From Bradyrhizobium sp. ORS 278 (GTDB lineage Bacteria > Pseudomonadota > Alphaproteobacteria > Rhizobiales > Xanthobacteraceae), in assembly GCF_000026145.1 (NCBI RefSeq), contig NC_009445.1, positions 4,774,001 to 4,838,000 on the forward strand: 64,000 bases of DNA. The letters run 5' to 3'. Positions 43,963 through 52,175 of the stretch are shown here, piece by piece; within the stretch, counting starts at the first letter, position 1; every line of letters starts with the position of its first letter. The position numbers were made by a program, and so were the translations under genes. A model generated the notes under the pieces. That model saw only the letters and a list, made by a program, of their open reading frames with translations. It was not told the origin of the DNA and ran no database searches.

Positions 43963-44781
43963 CTAAATTGCGCCGATGTCCTTGAGGCACGCCTGCGTCA
44001 GCGTCATCCGGGCCTCGACGTGGCGCGGCTCGGGGCAGTCCATGTTCATCGCGAACACGGTCGGCTGGTCGCCCTTGTCGACCCAGCCCACCATCCAGCC
44101 GAGCGAGCCCTGCTCTTTTCCCAGCAAGCCCGACTTCGCGTGAATGACGGCGTCGCCGCCCTTGGTCACCGGGATGATGTCGCGCGTCAGGTCCTGGCTG
44201 CGCTTGGAGACCGGCAGCGCGCCGCGCCGGAGGCGGTCGATGAAATCGACCTGCTCGACCGGATCGATGCGCAAGCTCCCAGTCAGCCAGAACTGATCGA
44301 TGCCGCCGCCAATGTCGTGATTGCCGTAGTCGAGCTCCTCGAGATATTTCTGCATCCGCTCGGGCCCGATCCGGCGCGCGATCTCCTGATAGACCGGCAC
44401 GGCAGAGACGGCGATCGCGCTGCGCAGGGTGTGATCCTTGTTCCAGGCCTCGATCGGTCTGATGACGCCGTCCCACTTGAACACATCCTTGTCGGGATCC
44501 TCGACGACGCCGGTGTCCAGCGCGATCAACGAGTTGGCGATCTTGAAGGTCGAGGCCGGCAGCCTCGCCTCGCCCGAGCGCTCAGTGTCGCTGGCGATGA
44601 TGAGATATTCCTCGACCTTGTAGGCGAGGAACGTGCCCTTGGTCCCCACATCGGTGAAGCGCTGCGCGAGCGAGGGGCGGATCTCGTTTCGCGGCGGCGC
44701 GACATGCGCCAGCGTGCGCGCGGGCAACAGGCCTGCCCCGGCGATCAGGCCAAGCACGTGACGGCGGCTCATTATCGGCAT
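43963..44781 (-). CDS. Class D (OXA-type) serine beta-lactamase
   Basis: 272-aa periplasmic enzyme that hydrolyses beta-lactams. An N-terminal signal with a twin arginine (SRRHVLGLIAGAGLLPA) is followed by all class D motifs: STFK with the nucleophile at residue 77, SAV at 126-128, YGN at 152-154 and KSG at 216-218 (KTG in most family members, KSG in some). ATG 44781 has GGAGAG about ten bases upstream. No mobile element, integron site or resistance cluster surrounds it, so it looks like a resident chromosomal gene. Spectrum cannot be read from sequence; a Tat-type signal in this class is unusual. Confidence 0.9.
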   Translation of the reverse strand: MPIMSRRHVLGLIAGAGLLPARTLAHVAPPRNEIRPSLAQRFTDVGTKGTFLAYKVEEYLIIASDTERSGEARLPASTFKIANSLIALDTGVVEDPDKDVFKWDGVIRPIEAWNKDHTLRSAIAVSAVPVYQEIARRIGPERMQKYLEELDYGNHDIGGGIDQFWLTGSLRIDPVEQVDFIDRLRRGALPVSKRSQDLTRDIIPVTKGGDAVIHAKSGLLGKEQGSLGWMVGWVDKGDQPTVFAMNMDCPEPRHVEARMTLTQACLKDIGAI

Positions 44782-44867
44782 TGCGTCATCTCTCCGTCGA
44801 AGTCCGTTTCTCCCTATCACAGGGCGATGGGGATCGAGGCATGACGGAGATCACAATGCGGCGCGCG

Positions 44868-45152
44868 CTAGCGCACCGGCCGCGACAGATTGAGCACGAA
44901 CACCAGCACCTCGGCGACCGCCTTGTAGAGCTCCTCCGGGATCTCGTCGCCGAGCTCGACATTGGAGAGCGCGCCGGCCAGCACCTCGTTCTCCTCGATC
45001 GGGATGTCGTGCGCGCGCGCGACCTCGATGATCTTGGCGCCGATCGTGCCCTTGCCCTTGGCGACGACGCGCGGCGCGCCGCCCTGGCCCTTCTCGTAAT
45101 GCAAGGCGACGGCGAGCTGCGTCTTGCTGGCGGCCTTCACGTCGATGCTCAT
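44868..45152 (-). CDS. FlhB cytoplasmic-domain homologue (FhlB/YlqH type)
   Basis: 94 aa, matching only the C-terminal cytoplasmic domain of the flagellar export protein FlhB (KTQLAVALHYEKGQGGAPRVVAKG... IPIEENEVLAGALSNVELGD). FlhB has an autocleavage motif NPTH; here the equivalent is SKTQ, so cleavage is not expected. The start overlaps the FliK-like gene stop by four bases. Outside a flagellar cluster, this small FlhB-like protein may modulate substrate switching. Confidence 0.85.
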   Translation of the reverse strand: MSIDVKAASKTQLAVALHYEKGQGGAPRVVAKGKGTIGAKIIEVARAHDIPIEENEVLAGALSNVELGDEIPEELYKAVAEVLVFVLNLSRPVR

Positions 45153-46795
45153 AACGCGCGATCCAGGAAATGGCCGGCCTTGGGCGGCAGCACGGCCGGC
45201 GGTGCACCGTCCTGCACGACGAGATCGCCGGGCGAGAGCTCGGCCCGGCTCAGCGCCTGGCTGAGTTCGGACAGGCCGGCGCGCAGCCGCGCCGCGGTCG
45301 CGGGGCGCTCGGCCCACATCCGCACCGAGGTGCGCTCGGCGTTGAACGAGATCAGCGCATGCACGGGGCCAGCGGGCTCGACGTCGAGCGAGAAGCGCGC
45401 GCGCCAGACGCGCTTGGCCGCGTCGGGCGCCTGCGTGCCGCCGTCGCGCGTAATCTCGAACTGCGCCATCGCGGTACCCTGCGGGGTGGCGAAGGGAATC
45501 TCGAAATTCCAGCGCGGCAGCGTCGGATCATTGCGCGCGCTGGAGGCGTCGGGACGATCGGGCAGAGAGGCGACCTGCAACAGGGTCTGGCGCGACAACG
45601 CCTGATCGGTCTCGTCGAGCAGGCGATGCGCAATCGCCGGCAGCGGTGTATTCGGACCGAGCGTCGGCGTCGCGATGTGTTGGGGCACCGGAGCACCGCC
45701 CCGGAACGGTGGCGGCGGCGTGTTGGTGCGCACGACCACGTCGCCGCGGCCATTGACGGTGCGTCCGGGGATCAGGCCGGCGGCGCGGGGAATCTGCTGC
45801 TGCGCCTCCTGCAGCACGGCCAGCACCGCGCCCGGGGTGAGCGATTGCGCCTTGGCCTGGGTGAGGGTCTCGATCAATGCCGTGCTCGTGAAGCTGCCAG
45901 CTGCGGCATCGGGCCGGCCCGCGCCGGTGGCCCAGGGTTGCGGCGGCAGCTCGATCTCGATGTCCGGCACCAGCGATGGCGCAGCATTCTGCTGCGCGGC
46001 GGCGGCACGGCCGGCTTCCGAGAGCACCGACGCATAGGAGGCGCCGGGCGACGGCTGCGTCGCCGCGGTGGTGCCGGGATCGACGGTCTGCAATACCGTC
46101 GCGAGCATCTGGCGCAGCACGATCAGCGCCGCTTTCAGATCCGAGGGCGCCGATGCGGTGCTGCCCTTGGCGAGCGATGATTCCATGAACAGGCCGGAGC
46201 TGTGCACCGCGCTTTGCAGATCGTCGGCGGTGAGCGCCGGTGACAATGTCGTCTGCTGCGCCAGCACCTGGGCGACGGCGGCGCGCAGCGCGGGCGGCAG
46301 GCTTGGCGAGTCGGCGACCGCCTGCAGATCCGCAAACAGCTGGCCCTGGCTGCCCTGGCGCGTGGCGGCCTCCTCGCTGGCGATCGACACGGCCAGCCGC
46401 TCCAACCCTGTCAGAGGATCGGCCGGCGGAGGCAGCGTCGGCGCGAGACGTCCGGTGACGTCGACGACGGTGGCGGCCGGCGTCGGCGTGCCGCCCGTGC
46501 CGGAGGCTGTGCCCTGCCCGACGATCGCGAGCTGCAGCCCCTGCGCGGTCTGCGACACCGCGACCTGCACGGACTGCCCGGCCTGCAGCGGCAGCTCGGT
46601 GGCGAGCTCGAGCGACAGGTTTCCGATCGCGACCTGAACCAGATTTTCGGCGAGCACCTGCTGCACCCTGGCGCTGAGCAGCGCACCAGCCTGCAGAGTC
46701 GGGCCCGATGTCGCGTTCGCCGCGGCGCCCGACGCTGCGGTTCCCACGCTGCGAACGGCGCTGACGGACGGCGACGGGGTGACACTCTGGACCAT
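45149..46795 (-). CDS. FliK-like flagellar hook-length control family protein
   Basis: 548 aa, rich in alanine, proline and glutamine for its first two thirds, with a C-terminal Flg_hook-type domain (residues about 430-530: RWNFEIPFATPQGTAMAQFE... VHALISFNAERTSVRMWAER). Such proteins measure hook length and interact with FlhB through the C-terminal domain. The overlap with an FlhB-domain gene strongly supports a functional pair. No other flagellar genes are nearby. Confidence 0.8.
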   Translation of the reverse strand: MVQSVTPSPSVSAVRSVGTAASGAAANATSGPTLQAGALLSARVQQVLAENLVQVAIGNLSLELATELPLQAGQSVQVAVSQTAQGLQLAIVGQGTASGTGGTPTPAATVVDVTGRLAPTLPPPADPLTGLERLAVSIASEEAATRQGSQGQLFADLQAVADSPSLPPALRAAVAQVLAQQTTLSPALTADDLQSAVHSSGLFMESSLAKGSTASAPSDLKAALIVLRQMLATVLQTVDPGTTAATQPSPGASYASVLSEAGRAAAAQQNAAPSLVPDIEIELPPQPWATGAGRPDAAAGSFTSTALIETLTQAKAQSLTPGAVLAVLQEAQQQIPRAAGLIPGRTVNGRGDVVVRTNTPPPPFRGGAPVPQHIATPTLGPNTPLPAIAHRLLDETDQALSRQTLLQVASLPDRPDASSARNDPTLPRWNFEIPFATPQGTAMAQFEITRDGGTQAPDAAKRVWRARFSLDVEPAGPVHALISFNAERTSVRMWAERPATAARLRAGLSELSQALSRAELSPGDLVVQDGAPPAVLPPKAGHFLDRAL

Positions 46796-46857
46796 GCGCG
46801 TACTCGGGTTACGCGCGGCAGACTAGACCTTCGCCCTAAACCCGGCGTTAACCGGCC

Positions 46858-47640
46858 TCAGATGGCGGCCTCGACCGCCCGGAGGATGCGGACGGCGGCC
46901 TGATAGTCGACCTGCTTGGCGGCGCGGCGGTGCACCGCCTCCTCGTCGGCGCCCCATTGCTCGATATTCCAGTCCTCATCGACATTCGCGGCCGCCCAGA
47001 CCTGGTCGGCATCGCGCACGCCATGGGTCAGCGCGAGGGCGAGCAAGGCCGAGCCGGTGACGGTGGTCACGACATGCGCGGCCGCCACCGCCCAGGGGCC
47101 GGTCGGCAGCACTTCGCGCGCCGCACGCACGGCGGCATCGGGCTGGGTCACGTGCATGATGCCCTCGGACAGGATGAAATGCGCGCCGAGGCTGTCGCGC
47201 GCCCAGTCCAGCACCGGATCCCAATGCGCGGCCTCGCGTTCCACCAGCCCCTCGGGATGGCCGGCGCGGTAGAACAGCAGGTCGGACTGGAGGTATCTGG
47301 CCATGTCCGCGCGCACGTCCTCGACGCGGTCGACCACCGACTGCACGACGCTGTTGGCGAAGCGTGTCAGCGGCATGCTCGCGGGATCGATGGTCTCGCC
47401 TTGCGCGCCCCACTCCGCGGCCACCGCCTCCGCCAGCTCGCGCACGGGAACGACGACGACGCGGCCCGAGGGGGTGCGGATCGGCCTTCCATCGAGCGTG
47501 ACGTAATGGCCGCCCTCGGCCTCGGCCGTGCCGGCCTCCTTGTAGAAGCGCTTGCGCTGCGGCGCGCGCATCGCCTGCCGCGCCGCCTCCTGCGGATCGG
47601 GCTTGCCCTGGCCGACCACCTCGTCAAACAGCTCTCGCAT
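46858..47640 (-). CDS. ATP12-family F1-ATPase assembly chaperone
   Basis: 260 aa with the ATP12 hallmarks RKRFYKEAG, YVTLDGRPIRTPSGR, and DPASMPLTRFANSVVQSVVD. In mitochondria ATP12 binds the F1 alpha subunit before assembly, and the bacterial homologue is a typical alphaproteobacterial gene. It is transcribed on its own, with a divergent small secreted protein gene 90 bases upstream. Confidence 0.93.
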   Translation of the reverse strand: MRELFDEVVGQGKPDPQEAARQAMRAPQRKRFYKEAGTAEAEGGHYVTLDGRPIRTPSGRVVVVPVRELAEAVAAEWGAQGETIDPASMPLTRFANSVVQSVVDRVEDVRADMARYLQSDLLFYRAGHPEGLVEREAAHWDPVLDWARDSLGAHFILSEGIMHVTQPDAAVRAAREVLPTGPWAVAAAHVVTTVTGSALLALALTHGVRDADQVWAAANVDEDWNIEQWGADEEAVHRRAAKQVDYQAAVRILRAVEAAI

Positions 47641-47729
47641 CAGATTCCGGCCCTCTTGCAGGGAAGATTACACGGGATTTGTTGTTTGCGCGGTAGATAA
47701 GGCCTGATCGACCGAAATGCGAGCTGCCG

Positions 47730-48170
47730 ATGCGTCTCCTGGTTTGCGTCCTCCTGCTGCTCGGCAGCGCTGTCCCGGCCGCCGCCGGCTTCCGAACGCC
47801 GGAATCGCTGGTGCGCAACGTCTATGCACATTACGGCCAGGGAACGCCGGAGCTCTCCGCCGGCCTGCCGCGCACGCCGGAGACCGCAGCGGAGTTCTTC
47901 GACCCGAGCCTCGCGAAAGCCTGGGCCGCGCCACGGCGCGAGCCGTACGACTTCCTGGTGCAGAGCCCGCGCTGGAAGCTCGGACCGGTCGCGATCTCGA
48001 TCCTGCGCCGGCAGTTCGACAAGACCTATGTCGCGGCGAGCTTCGACAACCAGGGCCGGCGCATCTCAATGAACTTCATTGTCGTCAAGGGGCCCGACGG
48101 GTGGGTCATTCTCGACGTCGAGACCCCGCACGATTCGCTCAAGCTGTTCCTGGAGCAGTTCGGGAAATGA
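47730..48170 (+). CDS. Hypothetical exported protein, DUF3828-like
   Basis: 146 aa with a short signal peptide (MRLLVCVLLLLGSAVPAAAG) and a globular body beginning FRTPESLVRNVYAHYG and ending WVILDVETPHDSLKLFLEQF, resembling the NTF2-like DUF3828 proteins of rhizobia. No catalytic motif is apparent. It is divergent from the ATP12 gene and followed six bases after its stop by a palindromic repeat. Confidence 0.8.
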   Translation: MRLLVCVLLLLGSAVPAAAGFRTPESLVRNVYAHYGQGTPELSAGLPRTPETAAEFFDPSLAKAWAAPRREPYDFLVQSPRWKLGPVAISILRRQFDKTYVAASFDNQGRRISMNFIVVKGPDGWVILDVETPHDSLKLFLEQFGK

Positions 48171-48175
48171 GGCAT

Positions 48176-48258
48176 GTAGCCCGGATGAGCGCAGCGACAT
48201 CCGGGGTCTCACGCGCTTTTCGATTGAACCCGCATGTCGCTGCGCTCATGCGGGCTAC
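48176..48258. repeat. 83-bp palindromic element, copy 2
   Basis: Same length and arm sequence as 43875-43957 (begins GTAGCCCGGATGAGCGCAGC), with one compensated arm difference: the right arm reads CGCATG and CATGCGGGCTAC in place of CGGATG and CATCCGGGCTAC. It lies between two convergent genes and may act as a bidirectional terminator. Confidence 0.8.
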
Positions 48259-48267
48259 GAGAGCTCG

Positions 48268-49644
48268 TCACTCCTCCGGGGCGTTCTCGATCGGGTCGAA
48301 GCGGTCGTGCTCGAGGCCGAGCAGGTTCCAGGACTGCAGCATGTGCGGCGGCAAGGGTGCGGTGGCGTCGATGACGCCGCCGCGCGGATGCGGGATGACG
48401 ATGCGGCGGGCGAGCAGATGCAGCCGGTTCTGCAGCCCGCCGGGCAGCGACCAGTTCTCGATGTTGAAATATTTGGGATCGCCGACGATGGGATGGCCGA
48501 TATGGGCCATGTGCGCGCGCAGCTGATGGGTGCGCCCCGTGACCGGCTTGAGCGACACCCAGGCGAGCTTGTTCGCCGACGCCTCGACCACCGCGTAATA
48601 GGTCACGGCGTGGCTCGCGCCCTCGTCGCCATGGGCGGCGACCCGCATGATGGTGTCGTCCTCGCCCTCGTCCTTGGCGAGATAGGTCGAGATGCGGCCC
48701 TGCTTCGGCTTGGGCACGCCGGCCACCAGCGCCCAATAGACCTTGCGGGCCGAGCGATGGCGGAAGGCGCCGGTCAGATGCGTCGCGGCAAAGCGGGTCT
48801 TGGCGATCAACAGACAGCCGGAGGTCTCGCGGTCGATCCGATGCACGAGCCGCGGCTTCTGGCCCTTGGCGTCGCGCATCACCTCCAGCATCTGGTCGAT
48901 GTGGCGCGTCATGCCGGAGCCGCCCTGCACCGCGAGCCCGGCGGGCTTGTTGAGGACGAGCACGTCGTCGTCCTCGTACAGCGTCATCGCCTTCAGGCTG
49001 TCGAGGGTCTTGCGCTCGCCTTCGGAGAGGCCGGCGCGCTCCTTTGGCGCATCGAGCTTGAGCGGCGGGATGCGTACGCTCTGGCCCTCCTCCAGGCGAT
49101 CCTTGGAATCGGCGCGCTTGCCGTCGACGCGCAGTTCGCCTTTGCGGACGATGCGCTGGATGTGGGAGAACGACAGGCCGGGGAAGCGCGCCTCGAGGAA
49201 GCGGTCGACGCGCATGTTGTTCTCGTCGGCCGTCACCACCACGGTCTGCACCTTGGTCGGCAGCAGCGGCGTCTCCGGCTCTGCCTTCTTCGGCGGCGGC
49301 GCCGCCGGCTTGCGCTCGGGCCGCTCGACGCCGAAGCGCGCGGGCTTACCGCCGGTGGCGCGCTTGCCGCGCGGCTCGAACGTCTCGCGCCGGTCCTCGC
49401 GCTCGGGACGCGGAGCGCGTCCGTTGCGTGGGCCGAACTCGCTGTGGGGCGCGGACTCGCGCTCCCCGGCAGATCGCCCGCGCGGGCGATCGCTCTCGAA
49501 GCGCTTTGCCGACTCCCGCTTCGGCATCTCCCGCTTGGCGGGCGCACTGGCGCCACGCGCGGCCTCCGCCTTCGGCCGCTCGCTCTTGCGGCGGTCGGTC
49601 GGACGGTCGGATCGGCTCTGGGTGCGTTTGATACGGCGGCTCAT
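48268..49644 (-). CDS. RluC/RluD-family 23S rRNA pseudouridine synthase with long basic N-terminus
   Basis: 458 aa. Residues 1-130 form a low-complexity, highly charged extension (RRKSERPKAEAARGASAPAK and similar). An S4 RNA-binding domain follows (MRVDRFLEARFPGLSFSHIQ), then the catalytic pseudouridine synthase domain with the aspartate in RLVHRIDRETSGCLL. The length exceeds E. coli RluC (319 aa) by the extension. I chose ATG 49644 (MSRRIKRT); sequence upstream is open but not family-like. Confidence 0.9.
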   Translation of the reverse strand: MSRRIKRTQSRSDRPTDRRKSERPKAEAARGASAPAKREMPKRESAKRFESDRPRGRSAGERESAPHSEFGPRNGRAPRPEREDRRETFEPRGKRATGGKPARFGVERPERKPAAPPPKKAEPETPLLPTKVQTVVVTADENNMRVDRFLEARFPGLSFSHIQRIVRKGELRVDGKRADSKDRLEEGQSVRIPPLKLDAPKERAGLSEGERKTLDSLKAMTLYEDDDVLVLNKPAGLAVQGGSGMTRHIDQMLEVMRDAKGQKPRLVHRIDRETSGCLLIAKTRFAATHLTGAFRHRSARKVYWALVAGVPKPKQGRISTYLAKDEGEDDTIMRVAAHGDEGASHAVTYYAVVEASANKLAWVSLKPVTGRTHQLRAHMAHIGHPIVGDPKYFNIENWSLPGGLQNRLHLLARRIVIPHPRGGVIDATAPLPPHMLQSWNLLGLEHDRFDPIENAPEE

Positions 49645-49745
49645 GAACGGTGCGTATCCCAAAAGCCACTGCCAGTCACGGCGAAATCGCGATAAATGCC
49701 GCGAGCATGTCCTCTGGCGAATCGATGCTGATCGGAGCTGTTCGA

Positions 49746-50693
49746 ATGACGCTGACACGACTGGGCCTGACGCTCCTCGCGAGCGCGTTGACGCTGAGCG
49801 CCGCGCAGGCGCAGCAGAGCCCGATGCCGGACGACATCGCCTGGAAGCTGATCGAGATCGGCCGGACGATCGACCCGCCGAAGACCTCTGCAATCTACGC
49901 GCCCTTGCAAGCCAAGGAACCCTACGCCGGCGTGAAGGTGCAGCGCGATGTCCGATACGGCGCGGCCGAGCGCAACCTGCTCGATGTCTTCCTGCCTGAC
50001 ACGGCGGCCGCGCCGCGTCCGATCCTGATGTTCGTGCATGGCGGCGCGTTCATCGGCGGCAACAAGCGCACCACGCCGGACAGCCCCTTCTACGACAACA
50101 TCATGGTTTGGGCGGCGAAAAGCGGCTTCGTCGGGATCAACATCACCTATCGCCTGGCGCCGAAATTCCCCTGGCCCGCCGGCGTGGAGGATGTCGCCAG
50201 CGCCGTGCAATGGGTGGCGGCGCATGCCGCCGAGAACGGCGGCGATCCCGCGCGCATCTACCTGATGGGGCATTCGGCCGGCGCAGTGCATGTCGCGACT
50301 TACGTTGCGCATCCCGAATTCCACAAGGTCGGCGGCGGGGGCCTGGCCGGAGCCATCATGGCATCGGGCATCTACGACCTCACCGCGTCGCCGCTCGGCG
50401 ACCAGGAGATGGCCTATTTCGGCATTGATCCCTCGCGCTTCAAGGAACGCTCGTCGCTCGAGGGCCTGCAGGCCTCGACCCTGCCGCTGATGATCGCCTC
50501 CGCCGAGCTCGACCCGCCGCGCTTCGTCGAGCAGTTCGACCTGCTGAAGCAGGCCGTCTGCAAACGGCCAACGGGCTGTGCCCGCGCGGTCATGCTGCCG
50601 CAGCACAGCCACATGTCGGAGGTGTATTCGATCAACACCGCTGACGACCGGCTGACGCGCGAGATCGCCGAGTTTGTGCAGGCGGGGAAGTAG
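49746..50693 (+). CDS. Exported alpha/beta hydrolase (esterase/lipase, HSL-like)
   Basis: 315 aa with a signal peptide (MTLTRLGLTLLASALTLSAA QAQ). It has the oxyanion motif HGGAF, nucleophile elbow GHSAGA and terminal histidine in PQHSHMSEV, matching the BD-FAE/HSL esterase group. GGAG is nine bases before ATG 49746; an in-frame ATG seven codons upstream is also possible. Divergent from the pseudouridine synthase gene. Confidence 0.85.
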   Translation: MTLTRLGLTLLASALTLSAAQAQQSPMPDDIAWKLIEIGRTIDPPKTSAIYAPLQAKEPYAGVKVQRDVRYGAAERNLLDVFLPDTAAAPRPILMFVHGGAFIGGNKRTTPDSPFYDNIMVWAAKSGFVGINITYRLAPKFPWPAGVEDVASAVQWVAAHAAENGGDPARIYLMGHSAGAVHVATYVAHPEFHKVGGGGLAGAIMASGIYDLTASPLGDQEMAYFGIDPSRFKERSSLEGLQASTLPLMIASAELDPPRFVEQFDLLKQAVCKRPTGCARAVMLPQHSHMSEVYSINTADDRLTREIAEFVQAGK

Positions 50694-50710
50694 CAACGCG
50701 CTCTCTCGAC

Positions 50711-50785
50711 CGTCATTGCGAGCGCAGCGAAGCAATCCAGGGCGGAACGAGGACTCTGGATTGCTTCGCTGCGCTCGCAATGACG
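50711..50785. repeat. 75-bp palindromic repeat between convergent genes
   Basis: Perfect 30-bp arms: CGTCATTGCGAGCGCAGCGA at the left, TCGCTGCGCTCGCAATGACG at the right, with a 15-base loop. It is one of the classical BIME/REP-like units of Bradyrhizobium-type genomes and probably also terminates the esterase transcript. Confidence 0.8.
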
Positions 50786-50840
50786 TGGTGAAGACATCGC
50801 ACAACATCAGCGGCACGGCCCGCAGCGAAGCGCGTATCCC

Positions 50841-52175
50841 CTACCCACCCCGCTCCTTCCGCAGCTTCGCCCAATAATCCAGCCGCTTGCGGATCTCGCG
50901 TTCGAAGCCGCGTTCGGGCGGGTCGTAGAAGTGCTGGCGGCCCAGGGCTTCCGGGAAGTAGTCCTGCCCCGAAAACGCATCCGGCGCGTCGTGGTCGTAC
51001 TGATAGCCCGAGCCATAGCCTTCGCTCTGCATCAGCTTGGTCGGCGCGTTGAGGATGTGCTTCGGCGGCAGCAGGGAGCCGCCCTCCTTCGCGACACGCT
51101 TGGCGGCGCCGAAGGCTTTGTAGGCGGCGTTGGATTTCGGCGCGGTGGCGACGTAGATCACGGCCTGGGCAATCGCAAGCTCGCCTTCGGGCGAGCCGAG
51201 AAAGTCGTAGGCGTCCTTGGCGGCGTTGGCGATCACCAGCGCCTGCGGATCGGCGAGGCCGATATCCTCGACGGCCATGCGGACGATGCGGCGGGCGAGG
51301 AACAGCGGGTCCTCGCCCGCGTCGAGCATGCGGGCGAAGTAGTACAGCGCGGCATCGGGATCCGAGCCGCGCACCGATTTGTGCATCGCCGAGATCAGGT
51401 TGTAGTGGCCGTCGGCGGATTTATCGTAGATCGGGGCGCGACGCTGCAGGACGTCCTGCAGCTGCACGGCGTTGAAGATCTCGCCCTTGCGCGCCGAGCG
51501 CCACACCTCCTCGGCGAGCGTCAGCGACGCCCGGCCGTCACCGTCGGCCATGCGGATCAGCACATGGCGCGCGTCCTCGTCGAGCGGCAGCTTGCGGCCC
51601 TCGACCTCTTCGGCATGACTGTAGAGCTCTTCGATCGCGGCGGCGTCGAGCGAATGGAAGATCAGCACGCGCGAACGTGACAGCAGAGCCGCATTGAGCT
51701 CGAAGGATGGGTTCTCGGTGGTCGCGCCGACCAGCACGACCGTGCCGTCCTCCATCACGGGGAGAAAGGAGTCCTGCTGCGCCCTGTTGAAGCGATGCAC
51801 CTCGTCGACGAAGAGAAGCGTGCCCTGCCCGGTCTCGCGGCGGGCGCGCGCCGCATCAAACACCTTCTTCAAATCGGCGACGCCGGAGAACACGGCCGAG
51901 ATCTGCTCGAAATGCAGCTCGGTGGCGTCCGCGAGCAGCCGCGCCACCGTGGTCTTGCCGGTGCCGGGCGGTCCCCAGAAGATCAGCGAGCCAAGCGTGC
52001 GCGTCTCCAGCATGCGGGTCAGCGCGCCGTCGGGGCCGAGGATATGATCCTGCCCGACCACATCCGAGAGCTTGTGTGGACGCAGCCGCTCCGGCAGCGG
52101 CCGCGGCGCATCATGCTCCAGCCCCGCCGCGGCGAAGAGGCTCGGCCCGCCTTGCTGGGGGCGCTTCGGGCTCAT
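50841..52175 (-). CDS. rarA: Replication-associated recombination protein A (RarA/MgsA AAA+ ATPase)
   Basis: 444-aa clamp-loader-like ATPase that acts at stalled replication forks. Walker A is GPPGTGKTTVARLLAD near residue 62, Walker B FVDEVHRFNRAQQD, with sensor NPSFELNAALLSRSRV. The C-terminal part has MgsA_C features (YKAFGAAKRVAKEGG, PPERGFEREIRKRLDYW). The ATG overlaps the upstream protease gene stop by four bases. Confidence 0.95.
   Translation of the reverse strand: MSPKRPQQGGPSLFAAAGLEHDAPRPLPERLRPHKLSDVVGQDHILGPDGALTRMLETRTLGSLIFWGPPGTGKTTVARLLADATELHFEQISAVFSGVADLKKVFDAARARRETGQGTLLFVDEVHRFNRAQQDSFLPVMEDGTVVLVGATTENPSFELNAALLSRSRVLIFHSLDAAAIEELYSHAEEVEGRKLPLDEDARHVLIRMADGDGRASLTLAEEVWRSARKGEIFNAVQLQDVLQRRAPIYDKSADGHYNLISAMHKSVRGSDPDAALYYFARMLDAGEDPLFLARRIVRMAVEDIGLADPQALVIANAAKDAYDFLGSPEGELAIAQAVIYVATAPKSNAAYKAFGAAKRVAKEGGSLLPPKHILNAPTKLMQSEGYGSGYQYDHDAPDAFSGQDYFPEALGRQHFYDPPERGFEREIRKRLDYWAKLRKERGG

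Noticed and set aside
43963..44781. Beta-lactamase as part of a mobile resistance island
   Set aside because: No integrase, transposase, attC-like site or other resistance gene was found nearby; the flanks are host-type palindromic repeats and core genes.
50711..50785. Palindromic repeats as CRISPR or tRNA-like structures
   Set aside because: They are single units with perfect long arms, have no regularly spaced repeats, and no clover-leaf folding or CCA-compatible ends could be made.
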